A stretch of DNA of 64,000 nucleotides, from assembly GCF_003970695.1 (NCBI RefSeq), contig NZ_CP034570.1:1736001-1800000 (forward strand), in the 5' to 3' direction. The position numbers and the translations under genes were made by a program. This document shows, piece after piece, positions 18,284 to 25,812 of the stretch; position 1 is the first letter of the stretch; each line of letters begins with the position of its first letter. The notes beneath the pieces are model-generated. The model made no database searches and was not told the origin of the DNA. It was given only the letters and a program-made list of their open reading frames with translations. Origin of the DNA: Maribacter sp. MJ134 (GTDB taxonomy: Bacteria; Bacteroidota; Bacteroidia; Flavobacteriales; Flavobacteriaceae).

Positions 18284-18670
18284 TTAGCTTTCACCCATAA
18301 ATTTATACTTTCTTAAATTAAACAAACCCCAACCAAGGAACAATAATTCCAAGATCAAAGCAGGAGTAAACGGAATGGATACCCCATCAAAAACAGTACT
18401 TATAATTCTTCCAAAGGAAATACCGCCCATAAAAAGCACATTACTTAAAGTAGCAGCGTACCATAACTTTTCTTTTCTAGCTCCTAACAACCAAAATATA
18501 CCAATACCCATATAAATCCCCATAACCGCACGGAGCATATTCTGTAGTTCTAATGAAGTAACCTGAAAATCCAAGATCAAAGGCATTAAATGAGAAGGAT
18601 TGCCTCCATAAACGATTCCTGCACAGATAACGATGATACCGGATAAAGATAAATGTAGGTTCTTCTGCAT
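18284..18670 (-). CDS. DUF4345 family membrane protein
   Basis: A 128-aa protein of four hydrophobic segments (about residues 6-24, 43-65, 70-90, 97-118) with the family string GIVYGGNPSHLMP after the first segment and RAVMGIYMGIGIFWL in the second. No function is known for DUF4345. It starts 11 bp after the MFS transporter stop and is read in the same direction, so it probably shares the transcript. Positively charged ends (RKYKF, RKEKLW) place the termini in the cytoplasm. Confidence 0.8.
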   Translation of the reverse strand: MQKNLHLSLSGIIVICAGIVYGGNPSHLMPLILDFQVTSLELQNMLRAVMGIYMGIGIFWLLGARKEKLWYAATLSNVLFMGGISFGRIISTVFDGVSIPFTPALILELLFLGWGLFNLRKYKFMGES

Positions 18671-18681
18671 ATTTTAACAGA

Positions 18682-19938
18682 CTATTTCTTATACAGTTTA
18701 AAGTAATACCATGCCGCAATACCACCCACAAAGGAAAATACTGCTAACATCCAAAAAACATATTGATGTCCCGTTGCCCCGGGATAAGCATCTAACAAAT
18801 ATCCCATGGCCGGACCTGCAAAAATATCTGGAGTGTAGCCTACTAAAGAAATAAGACCCACGGCCGTACCAGTGAGTACCAAGGGAATACGACCACGTTG
18901 CATCACCGAAAAATAGAGGGAGCGTGCAGCATATACCCCAGTGGCTACGACCATAATGGACATAAAGAAAAGAAAAGTGGAAGAACTTAAAATGATACCC
19001 GTAGCGAACAATAAAGCACCAATAAACGAAATAACAAAACTGACCATAAGCCAATACGTAGTTTGGGAACGGTCTGCCAGTACACCGATCACGACACCAA
19101 CAACAGGACGAACGAATAACAGGAGCGTACCAATTTGAGCAGACTGTACCTGATCGTACAACATGACGTCTTGGGCGTACAGTGATAAAATATCAGTGAT
19201 TTTATAACCCACATAGGCACACAAGATGATTACCATTAGTAAACTTACCGCAGGCAGTTTTATAACTTCTTTGATTTGCGAAACGGTAATTTTGTCCAAT
19301 ATAATAGCGCTTTCGGAAGTCTTGTCCATCCTTAGAAAGAACCAAACCAAAAACCCGACTGCAACAACGATACCCGATGAAACCAAAATAACGTAACGGA
19401 ATGCGGCTCGGCTTTCTGTAAGCGTGGCTTCAGCAATTTCAGATGTAATGAAAACGGAAAAAACAAGTACACCCATGGTTCCGAATAGCGCACCTACCAA
19501 ACCACGGCCTCCGTCTAGGAAACCGAAAGCCTTTCCCTGAGAACTTGTGCCGCCCCAAACGCGAGTGGCCTTGATCATAGCTGCCCAGAACAGAAAAATT
19601 GTAGTAAAGCCCCAATAACCATATAATATTTTGAGGATGACATAGCTTGGAAAAGTGGCATAGACCACGCCCCCAAGGGCCGTCATCCAAAGTGCTGTGG
19701 CAATTAGTTTTCTCGGTGGAAATTTATCCGCTAAAGGTCCGCCAAAAAGATAGGAAACAAGAGCAACTAGGCCATAGACCGAAAAGCAAAGTCCTAATTG
19801 GGTATTGTCCAAGGTGAAAACATCTAACACAGTTGGCCTAAAGACACGTGGCAGCACAAAAGGTAGAATGAAAACGCTTTCGCCGGCTAATATGAGCAAT
19901 ACAAGATAATACCAAGGTGCTTTTTGTAGCTGTTCCAT
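18682..19938 (-). CDS. Major facilitator superfamily transporter
   Basis: A 418-aa transporter with 12 hydrophobic segments. The MFS signature between segments 2 and 3 is GGPLADKFPPRKLIATAL, and GKAFGFLDGGRGLVGALFG lies in segment 5. The layout (cytoplasmic middle loop around 205-220, second half starting LPAVSLLMVIILCAYV) matches sugar-phosphate/anion-type MFS permeases, but the substrate cannot be read from the sequence. The start ATG overlaps the stop of the GyrI-like gene (TAATG), so the two are translationally coupled, which hints that the ligand-binding protein and the transporter act on related small molecules. Confidence 0.85.
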   Translation of the reverse strand: MEQLQKAPWYYLVLLILAGESVFILPFVLPRVFRPTVLDVFTLDNTQLGLCFSVYGLVALVSYLFGGPLADKFPPRKLIATALWMTALGGVVYATFPSYVILKILYGYWGFTTIFLFWAAMIKATRVWGGTSSQGKAFGFLDGGRGLVGALFGTMGVLVFSVFITSEIAEATLTESRAAFRYVILVSSGIVVAVGFLVWFFLRMDKTSESAIILDKITVSQIKEVIKLPAVSLLMVIILCAYVGYKITDILSLYAQDVMLYDQVQSAQIGTLLLFVRPVVGVVIGVLADRSQTTYWLMVSFVISFIGALLFATGIILSSSTFLFFMSIMVVATGVYAARSLYFSVMQRGRIPLVLTGTAVGLISLVGYTPDIFAGPAMGYLLDAYPGATGHQYVFWMLAVFSFVGGIAAWYYFKLYKK

Positions 19939-20411
19939 TATTTTTTAATAGGAATCCAAATTTCTTCCTCAGAATCAGGATCATTATTTTTATAGTTTGT
20001 TCCTAATACTTCAAAGTGCGGACGGTCATCCAAAACGTATTCGGATTTAGGAATCCATTCCCCATAAATATATTGATAAATGCTAGGATCACCACTAGAC
20101 CCCTTATGGTCAAAAACTGCATAATCTCCGGCCTGCAGTATAAAAGCCTTCATACCTTTAGGAATATGAGTAAAGTCCGATACTTCCACAAGGGCCCATT
20201 TTGTGAATTCTAACGATGGATTGAAATTGATATGATACTCGGGCGGATACACTTGTAACGAGAAAAAATCATTCCCCACCCTATTCACAATTTCGTTAAT
20301 TCTAGGCATAAAAGAGCCCCAGAGCTGCCCGGTTTGGTTGTCCACCACACTCGTGCATAGTGATAGACCGATCATTTTTTTTCCTTTTTCGCGGATTATT
20401 CTTGGTATCAT
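19938..20411 (-). CDS. GyrI-like small-molecule-binding protein
   Basis: A 157-aa soluble protein that fits a stand-alone GyrI-like / AraC effector-binding domain. Typical strings are LWGSFMPRINEIVNRV, a central YPPEY and the closing HFEVLG ... EEEIWIPIKK, the latter being the usual end of this fold. No DNA-binding domain is attached, so it is not a regulator by itself; stand-alone members bind amphipathic drugs or, in some cases, hydrolyse esters. It lies 3 bp after pssA and overlaps the MFS gene by one base, and is thus the middle gene of a tight pssA-gyrI-MFS operon. Confidence 0.8.
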   Translation of the reverse strand: MIPRIIREKGKKMIGLSLCTSVVDNQTGQLWGSFMPRINEIVNRVGNDFFSLQVYPPEYHINFNPSLEFTKWALVEVSDFTHIPKGMKAFILQAGDYAVFDHKGSSGDPSIYQYIYGEWIPKSEYVLDDRPHFEVLGTNYKNNDPDSEEEIWIPIKK

Positions 20412-20414
20412 ACG

Positions 20415-21191
20415 CTAAGATCCACTCTTTTGCGAAAATTGACTCACTAGTGAACTTAGCACATAAAATAGAATGATGAACGGCACCGCCAAGAATTGCA
20501 TGGTAATTAAAAGTACTAGACTTATTATCAAAAAAATATAGCGCAAGGCGTTATCCTTAAAATTCCAGTTTTTGAATTTTAATGCGAACAGCGGAAGACT
20601 ACAGTTCAGCAAAAATGCACTTAACAAAGTTAAGCCTATCAAAAACCATTGGTTCAATATAATATCGCTGAGTATGGTGCTGGGATGATAAAATAAAATA
20701 AGCGGAAGGGACAGAATTAATAATGCATTGGCAGGTGTAGGTAACCCAATAAATGAAGAAACCTGATTTTCATCCAAGTTAAATTTGGCCAAACGATACG
20801 CAGATGCCATGGTGATGATGAAACCTGTAAAAGGCCAGAAAGAACGTAATTGAAAATCTCCCAAGTAAGCCATGCTATTTAAAATGTCGTTATCCCAACC
20901 TCCCATTTGCGCCAATCCTATCAATTGAAACATCACTATCCCTGGTACCAGACCACTGGTTATCATATCTGCCAAGGAATCCAATTGCAGTCCTAACTCA
21001 CTTTTCACATCAAGAACACGAGCAGCTAAACCATCGAAGAAATCAAAGAAAATACCCAAGGCAACGAATAGAGCAGCGTGCTCCAACTGATTCAATGCTG
21101 CGAACACGGTGGCAACACAGCCACAAAAAACATTCAAGAGTGTAATAAAATTAGGTATATGTCTTCGCATGGTTCGTCTGTTTAGAGGCAT
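20415..21191 (-). CDS. pssA: CDP-diacylglycerol-serine O-phosphatidyltransferase
   Basis: A 258-aa integral membrane enzyme that makes phosphatidylserine, precursor of phosphatidylethanolamine. The CDP-alcohol phosphatidyltransferase motif is intact: DG..AR......G...D...D in FFDGLAARVLD followed by GLQLDSLADM (about residues 48-75). Around eight hydrophobic segments follow, as in the Bacillus-type PssA. ATG at 21170 (seven codons in) is an alternative start. It is the first gene of a minus-strand operon and divergent from the DUF4105 gene. psd, the next enzyme, is not in the window. Confidence 0.92.
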   Translation of the reverse strand: MPLNRRTMRRHIPNFITLLNVFCGCVATVFAALNQLEHAALFVALGIFFDFFDGLAARVLDVKSELGLQLDSLADMITSGLVPGIVMFQLIGLAQMGGWDNDILNSMAYLGDFQLRSFWPFTGFIITMASAYRLAKFNLDENQVSSFIGLPTPANALLILSLPLILFYHPSTILSDIILNQWFLIGLTLLSAFLLNCSLPLFALKFKNWNFKDNALRYIFLIISLVLLITMQFLAVPFIILFYVLSSLVSQFSQKSGS

Positions 21192-21344
21192 TGATTATAT
21201 CAGCTTAAAAATAATACAATTCATTTGGTTATGCGTTCTTAATTGAAAAGCATCTTAAAGCTACGCTAGAAATAGTAATACGCTTGTATCGCTTTAATCT
21301 CTTATTATTCGCATCTTTGTTATCCTATAGTATTAGAATACACG

Positions 21345-22532
21345 ATGTTTAAAAAATTAGGTCTTCTTGCGATAATTGCACTACAAGGTTTCTGGGGTTT
21401 TCCCCAAGACGCGAGGTTATCGTCACTTTCTGAACTAAGTTTATTAACAGTAGGTACAGGACAAGATTTGGCGTCTAAATTTGGGCATAGTGCCATACGT
21501 TTCCAAGACCCTAGCTTAGGTATAGACGAAGTTTACGGTTATGGCACCTATAATTTTGAAGACCCCAATTTCTACCTGAATTTTGTTCGTGGTAAATTAG
21601 ATTATACCATTACACGGTATCCCTACAAGTATTTTGAACGCGGTTACATCCTTGAAAAAAGGTGGATTAAAGAACAAAAACTAGACCTGAACCTTGAACA
21701 ACGAAAAGCAATCGTCGCCTTTTTAGAGACCAATCTTTTGCCGCAAAATCGGTTTTATAAGTATGATTTCCTTTTTGAAAACTGCGCAACCAAGATTCCT
21801 GAAGTATTCGAGAAAAATCTAGGTAAGGGTCTGCATTTCGATTACAACCATCTAGACAATCAATTCACTTTCCGACAATTGATTCATCAAAATCTTACTG
21901 TAAATTCTTGGTCTAATTTTGGAATAGATTTAGCATTGGGTTCTGTTATAGACCGTAAAGCTACTCCCTATGAACATTTGTTCTTACCAGCGTATGTCTA
22001 TGAACAGCTAAAACATACCACCTTAGATAGCAAACCTTTGGTGAAAAACGAATCCGTTCTATTGGATATACCAACTCCAAAAGTAAATACCCCCTTTCTA
22101 TTGACCCCCGTATTTTGGCTTGGTCTACTTCTCTTGTTGGTAGCATACATTACGTACAAGGATTATTCCCAACAAAAGCGTAGCATTTGGTTAGACGTTT
22201 CGCTGTTTACGGTTACCGGTCTGGCCGGCCTGCTTATTCTTTTTCTTTGGTTCTTTACGGACCATATGGCCACTAAAATAAATTTCAACTTTTTATGGGC
22301 CTTTGCCCCTAACCTTATCGTAGGGTGCTACCTTTTCAAAAAACAACCCCCAAAATGGTTACGGATTTATATTTTTATCGCCATTGGGCTTTTACTCTTA
22401 AGTATTGTCCTGTGGCTATTCAAGGTTCAAATATTTTCTATCTTAATGTTTCTTATACTGCCAGCCCTATTGATGCGGTATCTATTTCTATTACGCTATT
22501 TTAAAGCTTCAAAAAATCGAATTATCCAATAA
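21345..22532 (+). CDS. DUF4105 membrane protein
   Basis: A 395-aa protein: signal peptide (1-20), a periplasmic DUF4105 domain of about 220 residues, then five or six membrane segments (about 250-270, 287-307, 317-330, 338-358, 362-385). The DUF4105 hallmarks are the string GTGQDLASKFGHSAIR (with the conserved His), YGYGTYNF and the Cys in YDFLFENCATKIP; the His/Cys pair suggests a papain/NlpC-like active site, which is an inference from the pattern. It starts 153 bp from divergent pssA and ends 15 bp before the ABC-F gene, so the latter may be cotranscribed. Confidence 0.85.
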   Translation: MFKKLGLLAIIALQGFWGFPQDARLSSLSELSLLTVGTGQDLASKFGHSAIRFQDPSLGIDEVYGYGTYNFEDPNFYLNFVRGKLDYTITRYPYKYFERGYILEKRWIKEQKLDLNLEQRKAIVAFLETNLLPQNRFYKYDFLFENCATKIPEVFEKNLGKGLHFDYNHLDNQFTFRQLIHQNLTVNSWSNFGIDLALGSVIDRKATPYEHLFLPAYVYEQLKHTTLDSKPLVKNESVLLDIPTPKVNTPFLLTPVFWLGLLLLLVAYITYKDYSQQKRSIWLDVSLFTVTGLAGLLILFLWFFTDHMATKINFNFLWAFAPNLIVGCYLFKKQPPKWLRIYIFIAIGLLLLSIVLWLFKVQIFSILMFLILPALLMRYLFLLRYFKASKNRIIQ

Positions 22533-22547
22533 TCGAGCTATCTCACA

Positions 22548-24419
22548 ATGAATTTACTCACCGTTGAAAATATTTCTAAATCCTATGGCGAACTGGTTCT
22601 TTTTGAGAAGCTCTCCTTTGGCATAAACAAGGACCAAAAAATTGCGCTAATAGCAAAGAACGGTAGTGGTAAAACCTCTATACTGAACATACTATCGGGC
22701 ACGGACACCCCAGATACGGGACAGGTGAATTATCGTAAAAGCACTAGGGTTTCTTTTTTGGCACAGGAGCCGAACATGAATCCGGACCTAACTGTTGAGG
22801 AAACGATTTTTGCTTCTGACAATGAAGTGCTTCAGGTCATTGCCAATTATGAAAGGGCCTTGACCAATCCGGAAGATGCGGATGCCTACCAGAGTGCTTT
22901 TGAAGCTATGGACCGGTTTGAAGCTTGGGATTTTGAAACGCAGTACAAACAAATCCTATTTAAATTAAAACTGGACGATTTAAGTGCCAATGTGGGAAAA
23001 CTTTCCGGTGGGCAAAAGAAACGGCTTGCCCTGGCCGATGCCCTAATCAATAAACCGGACCTATTAGTACTTGATGAGCCTACCAACCACTTAGACTTGG
23101 AGATGATAGAGTGGTTAGAGGAATATTTCGCAAAAGAGAACATGACGCTGTTCATGGTTACGCACGACCGTTACTTCTTAGAACGGGTATGTAATGAAAT
23201 CATAGAGTTAGACAATGGTGTGCTTTATCCGTACAAAGGCAATTACTCCTACTACCTAGAGAAAAAGGAGGCCCGTTTGGAACAAGAATCCGTGGAACAG
23301 CACAAAACCGAGTTGCTCTTTAAAAAGGAACTCTCCTGGATGCGTCGTCAACCCAAAGCACGGACTACCAAATCAAAATCTAGAATAGACGATTTTAAGG
23401 TTATCAAAGAGAAAGCAAGTAACCGTAGAAAAGAGCACGAGGTACAGCTAGAACTGAACATGGAGCGCATGGGTACAAAAATCATAGAACTGGTGAAGGT
23501 ATCTAAGTCCTACCCCAACAAGCCTATCTTAGACAAGTTTGATTATAACTTTAATAGAGGGGAGCGTATTGGTATTATCGGAAAAAACGGAACGGGCAAA
23601 TCTACCTTTCTTAATATCCTCTCGGGCAGGGACCAACCGGATAGTGGAAAGGTAATTGTTGGGGAAACCATAAAATTTGGATACTATACTCAGAAAGGAA
23701 TCACTATAAAGGAGGGTCAAAAGGTAATAGACGTTATTCGTGAATTCGGGGACTATATTCCCCTAAAGAAAGGAAAACAGATATCGGCACAGCAGTTATT
23801 AGAGCGGTTTCTATTTGATCGCAAAAAGCAATATGATTTTGTAGATAAGTTAAGTGGTGGCGAGCGAAAGCGATTGTACCTCTGTACCGTATTAATCCAG
23901 AATCCTAATTTTCTGATTTTGGATGAGCCTACCAACGACCTGGATATCGTAACGCTAAATGTATTGGAAAGTTTTCTGTTGGATTTTCAGGGCTGCCTGT
24001 TAGTGGTATCCCATGACCGCTACTTTATGGATAAAATTGTAGACCATCTATTTGTATTTAAAGGAGATGGTGTGGTAACGGATTTCCCTGGGAACTATTC
24101 GGATTACCGCGCTTACGAAGATAGTCAGCTTATAGAACAGAGAGCACAAAAAGACAAAGGGGATACGAGTAAAAAAACTTGGAAAAAGACCGAAACCACG
24201 AGTAAGTTGTCTTATACGGAGCAAAAAGAATACAAGCAATTGGAACGTGATATCCAAAAGATGGAATCTAAGAAGGCTGCGTTACAGGATAAATTTACCG
24301 ATGCGTCCCTATCTGGAGAAGAAATAGCCACCCTTTCCATAGAATTAGGGGAATTATCCGATACTATTGATAAAAAAACCGAGCGTTGGTTCGAACTTTC
24401 AGCTCAAATGGAAGGATAA
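22548..24419 (+). CDS. ABC-F family ATPase, Uup-like
   Basis: A 623-aa soluble protein with two ABC domains and no membrane part. Domain 1: Walker A AKNGSGKTS, signature KLSGGQKKRLALA, Walker B LLVLDEPTNHLD. Domain 2: Walker A GKNGTGKST, signature KLSGGERKRLYL, Walker B FLILDEPTNDLD. The linker with the P-site tRNA-interaction motif lies between (about 235-310), and the C-terminal 80 residues (LSYTEQKEYKQLERDIQKME) form the coiled coil seen in Uup. Such proteins act on ribosomes or DNA structures and not as transporters. It ends 47 bp before the intrinsic terminator that opens repeat copy A. Confidence 0.9.
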   Translation: MNLLTVENISKSYGELVLFEKLSFGINKDQKIALIAKNGSGKTSILNILSGTDTPDTGQVNYRKSTRVSFLAQEPNMNPDLTVEETIFASDNEVLQVIANYERALTNPEDADAYQSAFEAMDRFEAWDFETQYKQILFKLKLDDLSANVGKLSGGQKKRLALADALINKPDLLVLDEPTNHLDLEMIEWLEEYFAKENMTLFMVTHDRYFLERVCNEIIELDNGVLYPYKGNYSYYLEKKEARLEQESVEQHKTELLFKKELSWMRRQPKARTTKSKSRIDDFKVIKEKASNRRKEHEVQLELNMERMGTKIIELVKVSKSYPNKPILDKFDYNFNRGERIGIIGKNGTGKSTFLNILSGRDQPDSGKVIVGETIKFGYYTQKGITIKEGQKVIDVIREFGDYIPLKKGKQISAQQLLERFLFDRKKQYDFVDKLSGGERKRLYLCTVLIQNPNFLILDEPTNDLDIVTLNVLESFLLDFQGCLLVVSHDRYFMDKIVDHLFVFKGDGVVTDFPGNYSDYRAYEDSQLIEQRAQKDKGDTSKKTWKKTETTSKLSYTEQKEYKQLERDIQKMESKKAALQDKFTDASLSGEEIATLSIELGELSDTIDKKTERWFELSAQMEG

Positions 24420-24465
24420 TTCTCAAAAAACCACCTATTAAAATAAACAAATCTACGTTTAAAAG

Positions 24466-24490
24466 CACCTTTTTTCGGTAAGGTGTTTTT
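24466..24490 (+). terminator. Intrinsic terminator within repeat A
   Basis: Stem CACCTT/AAGGTG with an 8-nt loop and five T. It follows the ABC-F gene by 47 bp. The same hairpin lies at the same place in copies B and C, so it travels with the repeat. Confidence 0.65.
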
Positions 24491-24500
24491 GGTGTGCGTT

Positions 24501-24530
24501 CCGTTCATCGATTGATTTTTACACTTCAAC
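24501..24530 (+). promoter_or_regulatory. Conserved upstream blocks of the small-peptide family (copy A)
   Basis: CCGTTCATC at 24501-24509 and CACTTCAAC at 24522-24530, two related 9-mers whose starts lie 21 bp apart. The same blocks occur upstream of the two diverged family genes (at 36507-36554 and 51014-51041, minus strand). The spacing in A-C resembles the direct repeats bound by LytTR-type regulators, but this is inference. Confidence 0.4.
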
Positions 24531-24592
24531 CGGGTAGCTGTCAGATACCGAGTATTATGGGTTTTTCGGCGAACGACCACCCTCCAAAGTAC

Positions 24593-24628
24593 ACTTGCAC
24601 CCGTTATAATAGTGTAACAAACGCAAGT
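24593..24628 (+). promoter_or_regulatory. Symmetric dyad next to the start codon (copy A)
   Basis: ACTTGC, 4 nt, GTTA, 8 nt, TAAC, 4 nt, GCAAGT: a two-part inverted repeat with exact common centre at 24610.5, ending one base before the ATG. It is preserved in copies B and C, where only central bases vary. It could be an operator or an RNA hairpin that controls translation; no ordinary ribosome binding site is visible between it and the ATG. Confidence 0.5.
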
Positions 24629-24629
24629 C

Positions 24630-24866
24630 ATGAAAACAATAGCAACCATCTTCTTTATCTTCTTCATCGGAATGACCGCTCAGGCTCAGAACAACACTAC
24701 CGATGTTAAAGTGGAAACGGTTGAAATGACCATAGTAACCGAAACGGCTTACGAGTTGAACTTGGAAACCAAAACGGAGGTTGCTAGATTGTACAAGCAC
24801 AAGAACGCTAGAGTAAAGAAAGCATTATCTTTTACAACAAAGAGAAACAAAGCTAAAATGGCTTAA
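24630..24866 (+). CDS. Small secreted protein, charge-segregated, family copy A
   Basis: 78 aa. A clear Sec signal peptide (MKTIATIFFIFFIGMTAQAQ, cleavage after AQA or AQAQ) leaves a mature part of about 58 residues in two halves: an acidic one (seven Asp/Glu, almost no basic residues up to about 48) and a strongly basic one with RLYKHKNARVKKALSF and a Lys/Arg-rich end KMA. There is no Cys and no lipobox. Two near-identical copies (51566, 53970) differ at one residue (Lys to Thr after ARV), and two diverged ones lie at 36189 and 50695. Function unknown. The layout of an acidic spacer before a cationic tail recalls peptide precursors, which is only an idea. Confidence 0.85.
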   Translation: MKTIATIFFIFFIGMTAQAQNNTTDVKVETVEMTIVTETAYELNLETKTEVARLYKHKNARVKKALSFTTKRNKAKMA

Positions 24867-25039
24867 TCTTATACCGACTGACTGTCGCGATTTATGTGCC
24901 CATTATTTCATCCTCCTGCCAGAGTTTTGGAAAATGGGCATTTTAATTTTAAGAAATAGAAACCTTCATTTATCCTACTATACCGCTTAGTTAAAAACGT
25001 GCCATGACCATTCAATAGGTTTACAAAGGTTTAGTACAT

Positions 25040-25558
25040 TTGGGTAATCTTGAAGTGTATCTAGTGTATCGTTTTTTTGCCCGTATAAAATTTCTGCTTT
25101 CAGCAACCAATCAACATGGCGTACACTCCCCATTTATATATCAATTTGTTACGAAGGGTTTATATAGGAAGGGGAATAAAAACTATTCCAAAACGGAAAA
25201 CGTACTTTTGAAATGCATATCCTATTTTGATTACTCCCAAATAGGGCTCGTAAATGATTCCAATGCCTTAAAAATAAAATTGAACGCCCTATTTCCGGGA
25301 CTCCGTTATACTAACATTCCGTTTGACCTGATTTATGCTGACCTATCCAGCAAAACTTTTAAAACAATAGCAAAACAGAACATTCATAATAATAGTATGC
25401 TGTTGATAGAGGGCATCTATCAGAATAAGGGTCGAACCGCGCAGTGGTGTACCATAAAAAATTTAAAAGAAGTCACCGTTTCTTTGGATTTATATTATTG
25501 CGGAATTGTCTTTTTCAGAAGGGAGCAGGCAAAAGAGCATTTTAAAATTCGGATTTAA
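25040..25558 (+). CDS. Shortened methyltransferase-like protein
   Basis: 172 aa. The ends resemble a class I SAM-methyltransferase-like family of flavobacteria: near the start SATNQHGVHSPFIYQFVTK, and near the end a segment with TVSLDLYYCGIVFFRREQAKEH. The middle, where the glycine-rich SAM-binding motif should be, is short and has no GxGxG; the protein is about 60-70 residues shorter than I would expect for the family. It may have lost catalysis or be decaying. The start is TTG at 25040, as no ATG is available before the conserved segment. It follows repeat copy A by 173 bp and precedes a one-segment membrane protein. Confidence 0.65.
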   Translation: MGNLEVYLVYRFFARIKFLLSATNQHGVHSPFIYQFVTKGLYRKGNKNYSKTENVLLKCISYFDYSQIGLVNDSNALKIKLNALFPGLRYTNIPFDLIYADLSSKTFKTIAKQNIHNNSMLLIEGIYQNKGRTAQWCTIKNLKEVTVSLDLYYCGIVFFRREQAKEHFKIRI

Positions 25559-25589
25559 TCCACTAATTTTAAACAAGACAAGTAATTAT

Positions 25590-25730
25590 ATGAATAATAG
25601 CATTTATATTGTACTCGGCGTAGTTTTTGCGATTTATATCGGTATTACCATTACAAATAGGAATAAATCAAGGGCTCGAAAATCCAAAAAATTTATGGAC
25701 AATTATGAGCGAAAGGACAAAAAGGATTAG
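25590..25730 (+). CDS. Small single-span membrane protein, 46 aa
   Basis: ATG at 25590; an upstream in-frame start at 25506 would overlap the preceding gene by 53 bp and adds sequence that is out of character. One hydrophobic segment (about residues 4-21, IYIVLGVVFAIYIGITI) is followed by a highly basic tail (RNKSRARKSKKF, RKDKKD). N-out/C-in topology is likely. Function unknown. It starts 32 bp after the previous gene on the same strand. Confidence 0.6.
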   Translation: MNNSIYIVLGVVFAIYIGITITNRNKSRARKSKKFMDNYERKDKKD

Positions 25731-25812
25731 TCAAAGGCAAATATTTCAAAAATGATGATCATATCGGCCCATATTTTTATTTGAGCTTGATATTTGAACT
25801 TGAATTTATTCA

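Larger units (their letters stand above)
24449..24867 (+). repeat. Long repeat copy A with small-peptide gene
   Basis: About 419 bp that recur in the opposite orientation at 51565-51983 (copy B) and 53970-54380 (copy C). By eye A and B differ at roughly ten positions (about 97-98% identical), and the noncoding first 180 bp are as conserved as the gene. Order within the unit: terminator hairpin, CCGTTCATC and CACTTCAAC blocks, dyad, ATG of a 78-codon gene; the similarity ends at the TAA stop. A and B also share about 17 bp to the left of the hairpin where C has diverged. I see no terminal inverted repeats or target duplications. Confidence 0.9.

Noticed and set aside
18477-19054. Two minus-strand frames in the MFS/DUF4345 region rich in Tyr, Phe and Cys
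   Set aside because: Out-of-frame shadows of genes coding for membrane proteins.
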